47,232 bases of DNA from Thermus oshimai DSM 12092 (GTDB lineage Bacteria > Deinococcota > Deinococci > Deinococcales > Thermaceae), in assembly GCF_000373145.1 (NCBI RefSeq), contig NZ_KB890625.1, forward strand, positions 1 through 47,232, given 5' to 3'. Position numbers and translations under genes: made by a program. Shown in pieces: positions 8,209-15,766 of the stretch. Numbering within the stretch: the first letter of the stretch is position 1; each line of letters opens with the position of its first letter. The notes beneath the pieces were generated by a model. It saw nothing but the letters and a program-made list of their open reading frames with translations. It was not told where the DNA came from and did not search any database.

Positions 8209-11088
8209 TTACCCCTTGACCACGATGAGGGGCCGCAGGCGGGCCACCTTCCTGCCGATGCCCGCCCCCTGCACCGCCTCCACCACCACGGAAACGTCCT
8301 TGTAGGCCTCGGGCATCTCCTCGTCCACCGTGGCCCGGGTGGCGGCCCGCACCAGGATGCCCCTTTCCGCAAGCTCCTTCACCAGGTTGCGCTCGCGGGC
8401 GGCCTTCTTGGCCTGGTGGCGGCTCATCTTCCGCCCTGCCCCGTGGCAGCTGCTGCCGAAGGAAACCGCCATGGCCTTCTCTGTGCCCGCCAGGACGTAG
8501 GAGTAGCGGCCCATGTCCCCCGGCACCAGGACGGGCTGGCCCACCTTCCGGTACTCGGGGGGGATCTCCGGGTGGCCGGGGCCAAAGGCCCGGGTGGCCC
8601 CCTTGCGGTGGACCAGGACCCGGCGGCCAAAGTGCTCCTCAAACTTGGCGTTGTTGTGGGCCAGGTCGTAAAGGACCCTTAGGCCGTGGTCCCTCGGGGC
8701 AAACCCCACCGCCTCAAAGGCCTCCCGCACGAAGTGGGCGATGAGCTGGCGGTTGGCGAAGGCGAAGTTGGCCGCGGCGGCCATGGCCTGGAGGTAGGCC
8801 TCCCCCTCGGGGCTCTTGATGGGGGCCGCGGCCAGCTGCTTGTCCACCAGCTCAATCCCGTACCGGGGGGCAACTTTTAGGAAGCGCTCCACGTAGTCCT
8901 GGCAGACTTGGTGGCCGAGGCCCCGGCTTCCGGTATGGATGAGGACCGTGACCTGATTGGGGAAAAGGCCGTAAGCCTCCGCGGCCTCCGGGTCGTAGAT
9001 CTCGTCCACGTACTGGACCTCGAGGAAGTGGTTCCCGCTCCCCAGGGTGCCGATCTGGGGGGCCCCCCGCTCAAAGGCCCGCTCGGAGACCTGGTCGGGA
9101 TTGGCCCAGGGGAGGCGGCCTTCGGACTCAATGAAGCGGAGGTCCTCCGGGTAGCCGAAGCCCCTCCGGATGAGAAACCCCGCCCCCTCCTTCAGGATCT
9201 CCCTTAGCTCCCGCTTGGAGAAGCGCACGTCCTTCCGCTCGCTCCCCACCCCCGAGGGGACCAGGCGGTAGAGGGCGTCCGCCAGCGCCCGCTGGCGGGG
9301 GAGGAGGTCCTCCAGGGTGAGGTGGGAGGTGAGGAGGCGTACGCCGCAGTTGGACACCACGAAGCCCTCGGCAATGAAGTTGTGGTCTGGATGGGCCATG
9401 GTGAGGTCGTAGACCCGTCCCCCGTAGGGCACCCGCTCCACGGCTACCACCTCGTCCATGGGCATGGCCCCCGCCCCCTCCAGGTATTCGGGGAAGGTGG
9501 GGAAGGCCCAGGGCCGGAAGGAACCCCGCTCCCCGTACACGCTCCGCTCCACAAAGCGGCGGGAAACGCCCAGGGCCTCGGCTACCCTTTCCGGGCTCCT
9601 AAAGTCCCGGTGGAGGGCCTGGGCCAAGGCAGCCTTCTCCGCCCGCTCGGCGAGGTGGGCCTCCTTAAGGCGGAGGTACAAAGCGGCGTGGAGGGCAAGC
9701 CGGGCCTTCCTAGGGCTATAGGCGTAGCCCACCTCCTCGTAAAGCCGAAGAAGGTTCTCTGGGGTGGCCCTAAGGACGAGCTTTAGGCGGTGGGAGGTGT
9801 CCCCGTCAGGGGCCTGCCAGTCCTTCTCTTGGTAGAGCCCCTGGACCTCGAGGCCCATCCCCTCCAGGAGGCGGGCCAGATCCTCCAGGAAGAGGCGGCC
9901 CGCTTGGAGCCAGGCCTGGCGCTTGGACTGGCTGAGGACCGGGGCCTGAAGGTTGTAGCCGTGGCCGGGCACTGGGGCAGGGGCCGATAGCTCCGCTCCG
10001 AAGAGGCCTGCCAGAAAGTTGGCCCTAAGCCAAGGGGGCAGCGCAAAGAGCCAAGCGGGCAGGGGGAAACCCTGCTTGGCCTTGGGCCCCAGGGGCAGGC
10101 CCAAGGCGTGGAGGAGGGCCAAAAGGCCCCGGGAGGAAGCCTTAAGGCTAGCCTCCGCTGCCTCAAAGACGCGCCCGCGGAAGGCGTGGCGGCGCCGCCT
10201 GAGGTAGGGCCCACCCGCCCGGAACCCCAAGCGGGCGAGATCCCTTTGGGCCTCGAGGAGGCCCTCGGGCTCGCCGTAGAGGATCAGGTAGGCCCGCCCC
10301 CCGCTCCGGTAAAGGGTCCCGTCCCCCAGGGCGTACCCGAGGAGGCGGAGGAGGGCGGGCAGGTGGGGGTGGGAGGCCTTAAGGGGAAGGAGGCCCCGCC
10401 CCTTGAGCTCCTGCCAAGCCTGGGGAAAACCCAGGGCCTGGCTTAGGGCCTTGGCCTCCTCCTCGGAGAGGAGCACGGTCTCGGGTGGGGGTTCGTAGGG
10501 CAGGCCCCGGAAAGGGTGGACGGCCACCCGGTCCCCGGGGGCCAGATGGCCTATGGGGCGCATCCCCTCAGGGGTGTAGACGGGGTGGTCCGAGGTGGCC
10601 TCCAGGACCCACCCACCCCGGGTGCGAAGGCGCACCAAAGCCTCCCCCTCCCGGGAGAGGAGGAAGGCCGCCCGCCCCTCTTCGGGCCTTTCCCCAAGCC
10701 GCCAGCACCAGAGATGAGGGTCTTCCTCCCCCGCGAGCTCTTCTATGGGCCGGGTGTATCCATCCCGGAAAAGCACCCGAGTGCCCGGGGGGAGGCAGTT
10801 GATGTCAAACCCCACCCCGCCCGGGCTCACCACCCCGCCCGCCTCGGGGTCAAAGGCCGCCACCCCCCCGATGGGGAAGCCGTAACCCCAGTGGATGTCC
10901 GGCATGGCCAGGGCGGGCTCCACGATGCCGGGCAGGGTGGCCACGTTCATGAGCTGCTGGAGCGAGGCGTAGCCCTCGGCCTCGAGGTCCTTTAGGATCT
11001 CCTCCGAGGCAAAGAAGACCGCGTCCACCCGCATCTTCCCCTGCCGGGGGATGCGGTAGGTGTAGGGGCCCACCTTCTGGAAAACCAT
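8209..11088 (-). CDS. rtcB: RNA ligase RtcB, interrupted by an intein
   Basis: A GTP- and Mn-dependent RNA ligase joining 2',3'-cyclic phosphate or 3'-phosphate to 5'-OH ends, used in RNA repair. I start at MVFQKVGPYT (ATG 11088, GGGAGG upstream). The 959-residue product is N-extein 97, intein 483 and C-extein 379, leaving a normal 476-residue RtcB. Seen in the exteins: GVGFDIN|CGVRLL split by the intein at the metal-ligand Cys, GSGNHFLEVQ, HTGSRGLGHQV, NNAKFEEHFGRRVLVHRKGATRAF (in part the guanylylation region) and GSSCHGAGRKMSRH containing the His that becomes guanylylated. It has its own promoter (11140-11168) and heads a three-gene operon. No archease gene is seen. Confidence 0.95.
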   Translation of the reverse strand: MVFQKVGPYTYRIPRQGKMRVDAVFFASEEILKDLEAEGYASLQQLMNVATLPGIVEPALAMPDIHWGYGFPIGGVAAFDPEAGGVVSPGGVGFDINCLPPGTRVLFRDGYTRPIEELAGEEDPHLWCWRLGERPEEGRAAFLLSREGEALVRLRTRGGWVLEATSDHPVYTPEGMRPIGHLAPGDRVAVHPFRGLPYEPPPETVLLSEEEAKALSQALGFPQAWQELKGRGLLPLKASHPHLPALLRLLGYALGDGTLYRSGGRAYLILYGEPEGLLEAQRDLARLGFRAGGPYLRRRRHAFRGRVFEAAEASLKASSRGLLALLHALGLPLGPKAKQGFPLPAWLFALPPWLRANFLAGLFGAELSAPAPVPGHGYNLQAPVLSQSKRQAWLQAGRLFLEDLARLLEGMGLEVQGLYQEKDWQAPDGDTSHRLKLVLRATPENLLRLYEEVGYAYSPRKARLALHAALYLRLKEAHLAERAEKAALAQALHRDFRSPERVAEALGVSRRFVERSVYGERGSFRPWAFPTFPEYLEGAGAMPMDEVVAVERVPYGGRVYDLTMAHPDHNFIAEGFVVSNCGVRLLTSHLTLEDLLPRQRALADALYRLVPSGVGSERKDVRFSKRELREILKEGAGFLIRRGFGYPEDLRFIESEGRLPWANPDQVSERAFERGAPQIGTLGSGNHFLEVQYVDEIYDPEAAEAYGLFPNQVTVLIHTGSRGLGHQVCQDYVERFLKVAPRYGIELVDKQLAAAPIKSPEGEAYLQAMAAAANFAFANRQLIAHFVREAFEAVGFAPRDHGLRVLYDLAHNNAKFEEHFGRRVLVHRKGATRAFGPGHPEIPPEYRKVGQPVLVPGDMGRYSYVLAGTEKAMAVSFGSSCHGAGRKMSRHQAKKAARERNLVKELAERGILVRAATRATVDEEMPEAYKDVSVVVEAVQGAGIGRKVARLRPLIVVKG
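9349..10797 (-). other. Intein (483 aa) with LAGLIDADG homing endonuclease inside rtcB
   Basis: The intein starts at Cys1 (CLPPGTRVLFRDGYT, block A) and ends ...FVVSN before the +1 Cys of CGVRLL. Block B is visible as TSDHPVY (residues 68-74) and block F as RVYDLTMAHPDHNFIAEG. A LAGLIDADG endonuclease is inserted: first motif LLGYALGDG (152-160, Asp present), second LAGLFGAEL (262-270, Glu in the acidic position, final Gly lost). VAEALGVSRRFVER (405-418) looks like a helix-turn-helix. The penultimate residue is Ser482, not the usual His. Removal restores an uninterrupted RtcB motif. Inteins at this same site are known in archaeal RtcB proteins. Confidence 0.95.
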
Positions 11089-11111
11089 GGCGCCCTCCCA
11101 AAACAAAACCA

Positions 11112-11129
11112 CCGGGCTTTTCCGCCCGG
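11112..11129 (-). promoter_or_regulatory. Terminator-like hairpin in the rtcB leader
   Basis: In the rtcB transcript a 6-bp GC stem (CCGGGC/GCCCGG, loop GGAAAA) is followed by TGGTTTTGTTTT and then the GGGAGG ribosome-binding site. It lies between the promoter and the start codon, so it could act as an attenuator or control access to the ribosome-binding site. No alternative antiterminator pairing is obvious by eye. Confidence 0.5.
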
Positions 11130-11139
11130 CCTTACCTTC

Positions 11140-11168
11140 ACCCTACCGCCTTATGCGCTATGCGTCAA
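11140..11168 (-). promoter_or_regulatory. Promoter for rtcB (TTGACG-17-TAGGGT)
   Basis: On the minus strand TTGACG (11168-11163) and TAGGGT (11145-11140) are separated by 17 bp, giving a predicted start near 11133 and a leader of about 45 nt that contains the hairpin at 11112-11129. Confidence 0.55.
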
Positions 11169-11179
11169 GGGTATGCGCC

Positions 11180-11434
11180 CTAGGCCTGGAGCCCCGGGGG
11201 CTCGGGGGCCTCCCAGGCGAGCTCGAGGAGCCCGATGAGGTCCTCCACCGGCACCCCATAGTCCCGGGCCAGGCGGGCCACCTCGTGCCCCAGGCGGCGG
11301 AGATGGGCCAGGTGGCTTGGGTCCACCTCTTCCGCCAGGTCCCTAAGCCAGGAGAGAAGGGCCTGGGCCTCCTCGTCCGTTAGGCCGTCCGTGAGGGCCT
11401 CGTCCTCCATCAAGTAGGCTAGGTCTTCCCTCAT
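11180..11434 (-). CDS. Hypothetical protein, 84 aa, acidic
   Basis: Not recognised. It is a short, acidic, probably all-helical protein (MREDLAYLMEDEALTDGLTD at the N-terminus, then leucine- and acid-rich helices with LRRLGHEVARLARDYGVP). It has no membrane segment or cysteine. Its start overlaps the end of the FtsB/DivIC-like gene by 4 bp, so it is probably its translationally coupled partner. Codon bias fits a real Thermus gene. Confidence 0.6.
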   Translation of the reverse strand: MREDLAYLMEDEALTDGLTDEEAQALLSWLRDLAEEVDPSHLAHLRRLGHEVARLARDYGVPVEDLIGLLELAWEAPEPPGLQA

Positions 11435-11694
11435 CGCCGCTTCAGCTCCTCCTCCTTCCCCACCCAGCCCGCCCGGCGGGCCAGGGCCTCAAGGTGCTGG
11501 GGGTCCCCCAGGGCCTCGGCCTCCATCCTAAGCCGGGCCACCCGGGCCTCCAAGAGGGCCAGCTCCCCTTCCAGCCGCCTGGCCTCCTGGGCCAGGGCGT
11601 GGGCCCGCACCCCCTCCTGCAGGAAGAGGAACAGGGCATGGGCAAGCCCCAGGGCGAACACCAGGTGGAGAAGGCGGTGAACAGGCCGGTCCAA
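11431..11694 (-). CDS. FtsB/DivIC-like septum-formation small membrane protein
   Basis: A short protein with one N-terminal membrane helix (HLVFALGLAHALFLFLQEG) followed by a heptad-type coiled coil (EARRLEGELALLEARVARLR) and a short tail (HLEALARRAGWVGKEEE). This topology and the R-x-x-GW-V tail match FtsB/DivIC proteins, which join FtsL and FtsQ/DivIB in the divisome. The start is uncertain. I place it at TTG 11694 because a TATAAT box sits just before it; an ATG further upstream (11778) would run through the divergent fur promoter. No other division gene is adjacent. Confidence 0.6.
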   Translation of the reverse strand: MDRPVHRLLHLVFALGLAHALFLFLQEGVRAHALAQEARRLEGELALLEARVARLRMEAEALGDPQHLEALARRAGWVGKEEELKRR

Positions 11695-11703
11695 AGCGGG
11701 TTC

Positions 11704-11709
11704 ATTATA
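11704..11709 (-). promoter_or_regulatory. -10 box TATAAT for the FtsB/DivIC-like gene
   Basis: A perfect TATAAT on the minus strand ends 9 nt before the TTG at 11694, again suggesting a very short or absent leader. The -35 region is not convincing. This box and the fur promoter lie back to back within about 100 bp. Confidence 0.5.
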
Positions 11710-11766
11710 CCAGGCTGGGAGAGGGGGGCATGGAGGGCCTTCTAACAGACCACCTTTTCCAGGGTG

Positions 11767-11794
11767 TTGCATTTGCACAGGATAGGTGTATACT
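11767..11794 (+). promoter_or_regulatory. Promoter of the fur/perR-like gene (TTGCAT-16-TATACT)
   Basis: TTGCAT at 11767-11772 and TATACT at 11789-11794 are 16 bp apart. The predicted start is near 11801, with an AAGGAAGGAGG ribosome-binding site directly before the ATG at 11818. The A/T-rich stretch is the most likely place for autoregulation, but I see no clear Fur or PerR box. Confidence 0.6.
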
Positions 11795-11817
11795 GGAATC
11801 GTAAGGAAGGAGGAGCC

Positions 11818-12261
11818 ATGCCAAGGACTAGGGAAAAAGAAAACTATCGGGCGCGGCTAAAGGCGGTGGGCCTCCGGCACACCCTACCTCGGGAGCGCAT
11901 TTTGAGCTTCCTGGACCGCAAAAACGTCCACCCCACCCCTGAAGAGCTCTACCAGGGTCTGAAGAAGCGGGGGTACGACATCGGCCTCTCCACCGTCTAC
12001 CTGAACCTCCACGTCCTCCGGGAGCACGGCCTCATCTACGAGTTCAAGGACCCCAAGGGCAACACCCGCTACGACGGCTACAACGAGCCCCACGTGCACC
12101 TGGCCTGCCAGGAGTGCGGAAGGGTGGAGGACCTCCTCCTGAAAAACCTCCCCGAGCTGGACCTAGGCCCCGCCCTCCAGGCCGCGGCCGAGCGCTCGGG
12201 CTGGGACCTAGAGAGGGCCCGGGTGGAGTTCAGGGGCAAGTGCCCAGACTGCAAGGCCTAA
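11818..12261 (+). CDS. Fur family transcriptional regulator (Fur/PerR type)
   Basis: A 147-residue metal-responsive repressor. The N-terminal winged helix (about 1-85) has the family signature HPTPEELYQGLKKRG...STVYLNLHVLREHGLI. The dimerisation half has the regulatory His segment EPHVHLACQECG and two Cys pairs (CQEC and the C-terminal CPDC) that form the structural zinc site, as in PerR and Zur/Fur proteins with four cysteines. The start is the ATG after a strong AAGGAAGGAGG. Which metal or peroxide it senses cannot be decided. It is monocistronic with its own terminator. Confidence 0.9.
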   Translation: MPRTREKENYRARLKAVGLRHTLPRERILSFLDRKNVHPTPEELYQGLKKRGYDIGLSTVYLNLHVLREHGLIYEFKDPKGNTRYDGYNEPHVHLACQECGRVEDLLLKNLPELDLGPALQAAAERSGWDLERARVEFRGKCPDCKA

Positions 12262-12275
12262 AGGCCCCGTAAGGG

Positions 12276-12303
12276 AAGGCCCCCGTTTCCGGGGGCCTTC
12301 TTT
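12276..12303 (+). terminator. Intrinsic terminator after the fur-like gene
   Basis: A 9-bp stem AAGGCCCCC/GGGGGCCTT with loop GTTTCC is followed by CTTT. It lies 14 bp after the fur stop, in the gap before the converging aminopeptidase gene. Confidence 0.85.
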
Positions 12304-12333
12304 ACGTACCCCAAACGAAGGGTGCCCTAGGCG

Positions 12334-13731
12334 TTACAAGGCCTGGGCCAGCTCTAAGATGGTGCGCACCCCAAAGCCCGTCCCCCCTTCCGGCCCCAGG
12401 GCGTGGGCCTTGCGGGCAAAGGCCGGCCCGGCGATGTCCAGGTGGACCAGGGGCACCCTCACGAACTCCGCCAGGAAAAGCGCGGCCACGATGGCCCCAC
12501 CGTAGCGGTCCCCCACGTTCTTCAGGTCGGCCACGGGGCTTTTCAGCTTCTCCCGGTAGCTCCCCTCGAGGGGCAGGGGCCAGACCTTCTCCCCCGCCCT
12601 TTCTGCCGCCTTTTGCACCCTCTCCCCAAAGGCCTCCTCCGTGGCGAAAAGGGCCGCCACCTCCTCCCCCAGGGCCACGGTGGCCGCCCCCGTGAGGGTG
12701 GAAAGCTCCAGGATCCGCTCCGCCCCCTCCCGCTCCGCGTAGGCCAGGGCGTCCGCCAGGGTGAGGCGCCCTTCCGCGTCGGTGTTCATCACCTCCACGG
12801 TCTTGCCGGAAAGGGTCTTCAGAACGTCCCCGAGCTTGTAGGCGTGGCCCGAAACCAGGTTCTCGCAGGCGGCGATGTAGCCCCGAAGCTCTACGGGAAG
12901 GCCGAGCTCCGCCGCGGAAAGGAAGGCCCCCAGCACGGCCGCCGCCCCCGCCATGTCCCCCTTCATGGTGGCCATGCTCTCCGTGGGCTTCAGGGAGTAG
13001 CCCCCCGAGTCAAAGGTGATCCCCTTGCCCACCAGGTCCAGCCGCGCCCGGGCCCCTTCTGGGCGGTAGCGGAGGACGATGAAGCGGGGGGGCTCGTCCG
13101 AGCCCTGGGCCACCGCCAGGAAGGCCCCCATCCCCAGGGCCCGGATGGCCTCCTCGTCCAGCACCTCCACCTCCACCCCATACGCCCTAAGGCCAAGGGC
13201 GGCCTCCGCCAGGACGCGGGGGGTGAGGGCGTTTGGGGGCTCGTTCACCAGGTCCCGGGCCCAGGCCACCCCCTGGGCCACCTTCCGGGCCCGCTCCAGC
13301 ACCCCTTCCTCCACCCCGGAAAGGGTCAGGGTGAGGTCTTTTTCCTCCTTCTTCCCCTTGTAGCGGTCAAAGCGGTAGCTCCCCAGAAGAAGCCCCTCCA
13401 CGAAGGGGTAGGCCTCCCCGTAGGGCTCGGCCACGGCCTCCCGGAAGCCCGTCTTCAGGAGGGCCTGGGCCAGCCTCCCCCCAAGGGCCCGGCCGTCCCC
13501 TTCCCGCCCCGTGCCGAAGAGGAGGGCGTACCCCTCGGGAAGGGCCAGGAGGAGGCTTTCCCCAGCCTCCCCTTTGAGCCCGGCCTCCTCCACCGCCCGC
13601 CTTAGGCGCCCCCCTAAGGCCTCGTCCAGGACCTTCCCACCGCCCAAAAGGCCCTCCGGACCGAAGAAGACCACCTTCAAGGGCGCCTTGGCCTCCAAAA
13701 CCCCGGCTTCGGTTCGCTGAAGCGCAAGCAC
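12334..13731 (-). CDS. pepA: Leucyl aminopeptidase (M17 family)
   Basis: A cytosolic two-metal aminopeptidase of about 465 residues that releases N-terminal residues from peptides. The M17 metal-binding motifs are clear: VGKGITFDSGGYSLKP and the signature NTDAEGRLTLADAL, with the catalytic Lys and Arg in them. The N-terminal macro-like domain (about 1-160) is normal. The frame is open further upstream, but I start at GTG 13731, which sits 6 nt after a TATAAC -10 box; the upstream region belongs to the divergent gene. M17 enzymes form hexamers. Confidence 0.9.
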   Translation of the reverse strand: MLALQRTEAGVLEAKAPLKVVFFGPEGLLGGGKVLDEALGGRLRRAVEEAGLKGEAGESLLLALPEGYALLFGTGREGDGRALGGRLAQALLKTGFREAVAEPYGEAYPFVEGLLLGSYRFDRYKGKKEEKDLTLTLSGVEEGVLERARKVAQGVAWARDLVNEPPNALTPRVLAEAALGLRAYGVEVEVLDEEAIRALGMGAFLAVAQGSDEPPRFIVLRYRPEGARARLDLVGKGITFDSGGYSLKPTESMATMKGDMAGAAAVLGAFLSAAELGLPVELRGYIAACENLVSGHAYKLGDVLKTLSGKTVEVMNTDAEGRLTLADALAYAEREGAERILELSTLTGAATVALGEEVAALFATEEAFGERVQKAAERAGEKVWPLPLEGSYREKLKSPVADLKNVGDRYGGAIVAALFLAEFVRVPLVHLDIAGPAFARKAHALGPEGGTGFGVRTILELAQAL

Positions 13732-13737
13732 GCTTGG

Positions 13738-13743
13738 GTTATA
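13738..13743 (-). promoter_or_regulatory. -10 box TATAAC for leucyl aminopeptidase
   Basis: TATAAC on the minus strand lies 6 nt before the GTG at 13731 and implies a leaderless message. Read on the plus strand the same bases give TATACC, a possible -10 for the divergent DUF1385 gene starting at 13759, so the 27-bp gap may be a shared promoter. Confidence 0.45.
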
Positions 13744-13758
13744 CCACGGTGTGCCAAA

Positions 13759-14646
13759 ATGGGAAGGATGCTTCGGACCCTCCTTACCCAAGCCGCTTTG
13801 GGCGGGGCCGCGGCCATGGAGGGGGTCATGATGAAAGCCCCCTGGGCCTGGGCCCTGGCCGTCCGCCTCAAGAACGGGGAGATCCACGTGGAGCGCCACG
13901 AGGAGCCCGCCCTAAGCCAGCGCTACCCCTGGGCCCGCCTCCCCTTCCTCCGGGGGGTGGTGGCCCTGTGGGATGCCCTTTCCGTGAGCTACCGGGCGCT
14001 CATGCGGAGCGCGGAGCTCGCCGGGGAAGAGGAAATGCCCAAGGGGGCCCTTTGGGCCACGGTGGCGGTGAGCCTCCTCCTTGGGATTGGGCTCTTCATC
14101 GTCCTGCCCGGGGGGCTTGCGGGGCTTTTTGTGGACCCCGCCCGCCACCCCATCCTCCACAACCTCCTGGCGGGGGGGCTCAAGGTGAGCCTTTTGGTGG
14201 GCTACCTCCTCTTCATCGGCCGCATGCCGGAGATCCGCCGCTTCTTCATGTACCACGGGGCGGAGCACAAGGCCATCCACGCCTACGAAAAGGGGCTTCC
14301 CCTCACGGTGGAGAACGTCCTGGCCCAGCCCCGCTTCCACCCCCGGTGCGGAACCACCTTTTTGGTCTTTGTGGTCCTGGTCTCGGTGCTGGTCTACAGC
14401 CTCATCCCCGCCCCGGAGGTCCTGTGGTGGCGGCTCCTGGCCCGGGTCCTCTTCCTGCCCCTGGTGGCCGCCCTGGCCTTTGAGCTCCTCTACTTCTCCG
14501 CCCGCCATGAGGACCCCTTTTCCAAGGCCCTTAGGGCCCTGGGCTTCCGCTTCCAGGCCCTCACCGTGGCCGAGCCCACCCCGGACATGGTGGAGGTGGC
14601 CATCAAGAGCACGGAGGCCGCCCTGAGGCGGGAGGTGGTGGCGTGA
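13759..14646 (+). CDS. DUF1385 family membrane protein (YqhQ-like)
   Basis: A 295-residue protein of the DUF1385/YqhQ family. The conserved N-terminus GGAAAMEGVMMK, the central FFMYHGAEHKAIHAYEKG and RFHPRCGTTFLVFV motif are all present; the conserved His, Glu and Cys suggest metal binding. Membrane segments are near residues 95-115, 135-155, 205-225 and 232-250. The function is unknown. The start could also be the ATG at 13768. Its last 4 bp overlap mnmA (GTGA), so the two are coupled. Confidence 0.85.
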   Translation: MGRMLRTLLTQAALGGAAAMEGVMMKAPWAWALAVRLKNGEIHVERHEEPALSQRYPWARLPFLRGVVALWDALSVSYRALMRSAELAGEEEMPKGALWATVAVSLLLGIGLFIVLPGGLAGLFVDPARHPILHNLLAGGLKVSLLVGYLLFIGRMPEIRRFFMYHGAEHKAIHAYEKGLPLTVENVLAQPRFHPRCGTTFLVFVVLVSVLVYSLIPAPEVLWWRLLARVLFLPLVAALAFELLYFSARHEDPFSKALRALGFRFQALTVAEPTPDMVEVAIKSTEAALRREVVA

Positions 14647-15740
14647 AGCCCTCCGTCCTGGTGGCCCTCTCGGGGGGGGTGGACTCCTCCGTCTCCGCCC
14701 TCCTCCTGAAGGAGGCGGGCTACCAGGTGGTGGGGGCCATGATGCGCTTCTGGCCGGACTGGAAGGAGTTCCACACCGAGGTGGAGGAGGGGGCCTGGGA
14801 GAGCTGCTGCACCCCCGACGCGGCCTACGAGGCCCGGCGGGTGGCGGAGATGCTGGACATCCCCTTCTACCTCCTGGACTACCGGGAGGTCTTTGAGGAG
14901 CGGATCATCGGCCCCTTCCTCCAGGGCTACGCCGAGGGGAAGACCCCAAACCCCTGCGTCTTCTGCAACACCGACGTGAAGTTCGGGGCCCTCCTAAAGC
15001 ACGCCAAAAGGCTCGGCCTGGACTACGTGGCCACGGGCCACTACGTGCGCCGGGAAGGGGAGGCCCTCCTCCGGGGCCTGGACCCGGAGAAGGACCAGAG
15101 CTACTTCCTCTGGGGCACCCCCAAGGAGGCCCTCCCCCACCTCCTCTTCCCGGTGGGCCACCTCACCAAGAAGGAGGTGCGGGCCCTGGCGGAGAGGGCA
15201 GGCCTCCCCACCGCCCGGAAGCCCGAAAGCCAGAACCTCTGCTTCGTGGCGGGGGACCTAAGGGGGTTCCTGCAGGAACGGCTCAAGACCCGGCCGGGCC
15301 CCATCGTGGACGCCCTCACGGGGGAGGTGGTGGGGGAGCACCAGGGGGCCAGCCTCTACACCATCGGCCAGCGGAAGGGGCTTGGCCTTTTCAAGAGCCA
15401 CCTGGAGCGGTACGTGGTGGGGGTGGACCCCAAGGCCAACGTGGTCTACGTGGGGCCGAGGGAGGCGGCGCTTTGGGAGGGCCTCGAGGCCCACGGGGTC
15501 AACCTCCTCGCCGAGCTCCCCGAGGCGGTGGAGGTCCAGGTGCGCTACCGCACCCCCCCCGTGCGGGCCAAGGTGGAAAGCCTTGCCCCCTTGCGCCTCC
15601 GCTTTGAGAAGCCCCTCTTCGCGGTGGCCCCGGGGCAGAGCGCCGTCTTCTACCGGGGGGAGCGGCTTCTTGGGGGCGGGGTGATCCGCCGGGGGGTCTA
15701 CAACCTGGCCGGTCTTGACCTTCTCCTGACAAAGGCCTGA
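14643..15740 (+). CDS. mnmA: tRNA-specific 2-thiouridylase MnmA
   Basis: Installs sulfur at C2 of U34 in tRNA-Lys, -Glu and -Gln using ATP and a persulfide relay. The 365-residue protein starts at GTG 14643, overlapping the upstream stop. Seen: PP-loop LSGGVDSSVSALLL (9-22), the catalytic Cys in NPCVFC (Cys105, with Cys108), and the second active Cys200 in ESQNLCFV. The C-terminal beta-barrel tRNA-binding region is complete. Confidence 0.95.
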   Translation: MKPSVLVALSGGVDSSVSALLLKEAGYQVVGAMMRFWPDWKEFHTEVEEGAWESCCTPDAAYEARRVAEMLDIPFYLLDYREVFEERIIGPFLQGYAEGKTPNPCVFCNTDVKFGALLKHAKRLGLDYVATGHYVRREGEALLRGLDPEKDQSYFLWGTPKEALPHLLFPVGHLTKKEVRALAERAGLPTARKPESQNLCFVAGDLRGFLQERLKTRPGPIVDALTGEVVGEHQGASLYTIGQRKGLGLFKSHLERYVVGVDPKANVVYVGPREAALWEGLEAHGVNLLAELPEAVEVQVRYRTPPVRAKVESLAPLRLRFEKPLFAVAPGQSAVFYRGERLLGGGVIRRGVYNLAGLDLLLTKA

Positions 15741-15766
15741 GACAGTAGGGGAGGGAGGTTTTAGGT

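Noticed and set aside
11695-11778. N-terminal extension of the FtsB/DivIC-like protein to the ATG at 11778
   Set aside because: It would run through the divergent fur promoter, and its residues (Gly/Pro/Cys-rich) do not look like a division protein.
12403-13605. A 400-codon plus-strand frame opposite leucyl aminopeptidase
   Set aside because: Composition is dominated by G, P, H and V, there are no motifs, and it mirrors the M17 gene.
13732-13899. N-terminal extension of leucyl aminopeptidase to 13899
   Set aside because: This region is the start of the divergent DUF1385 gene, and a -10 box lies just before GTG 13731.
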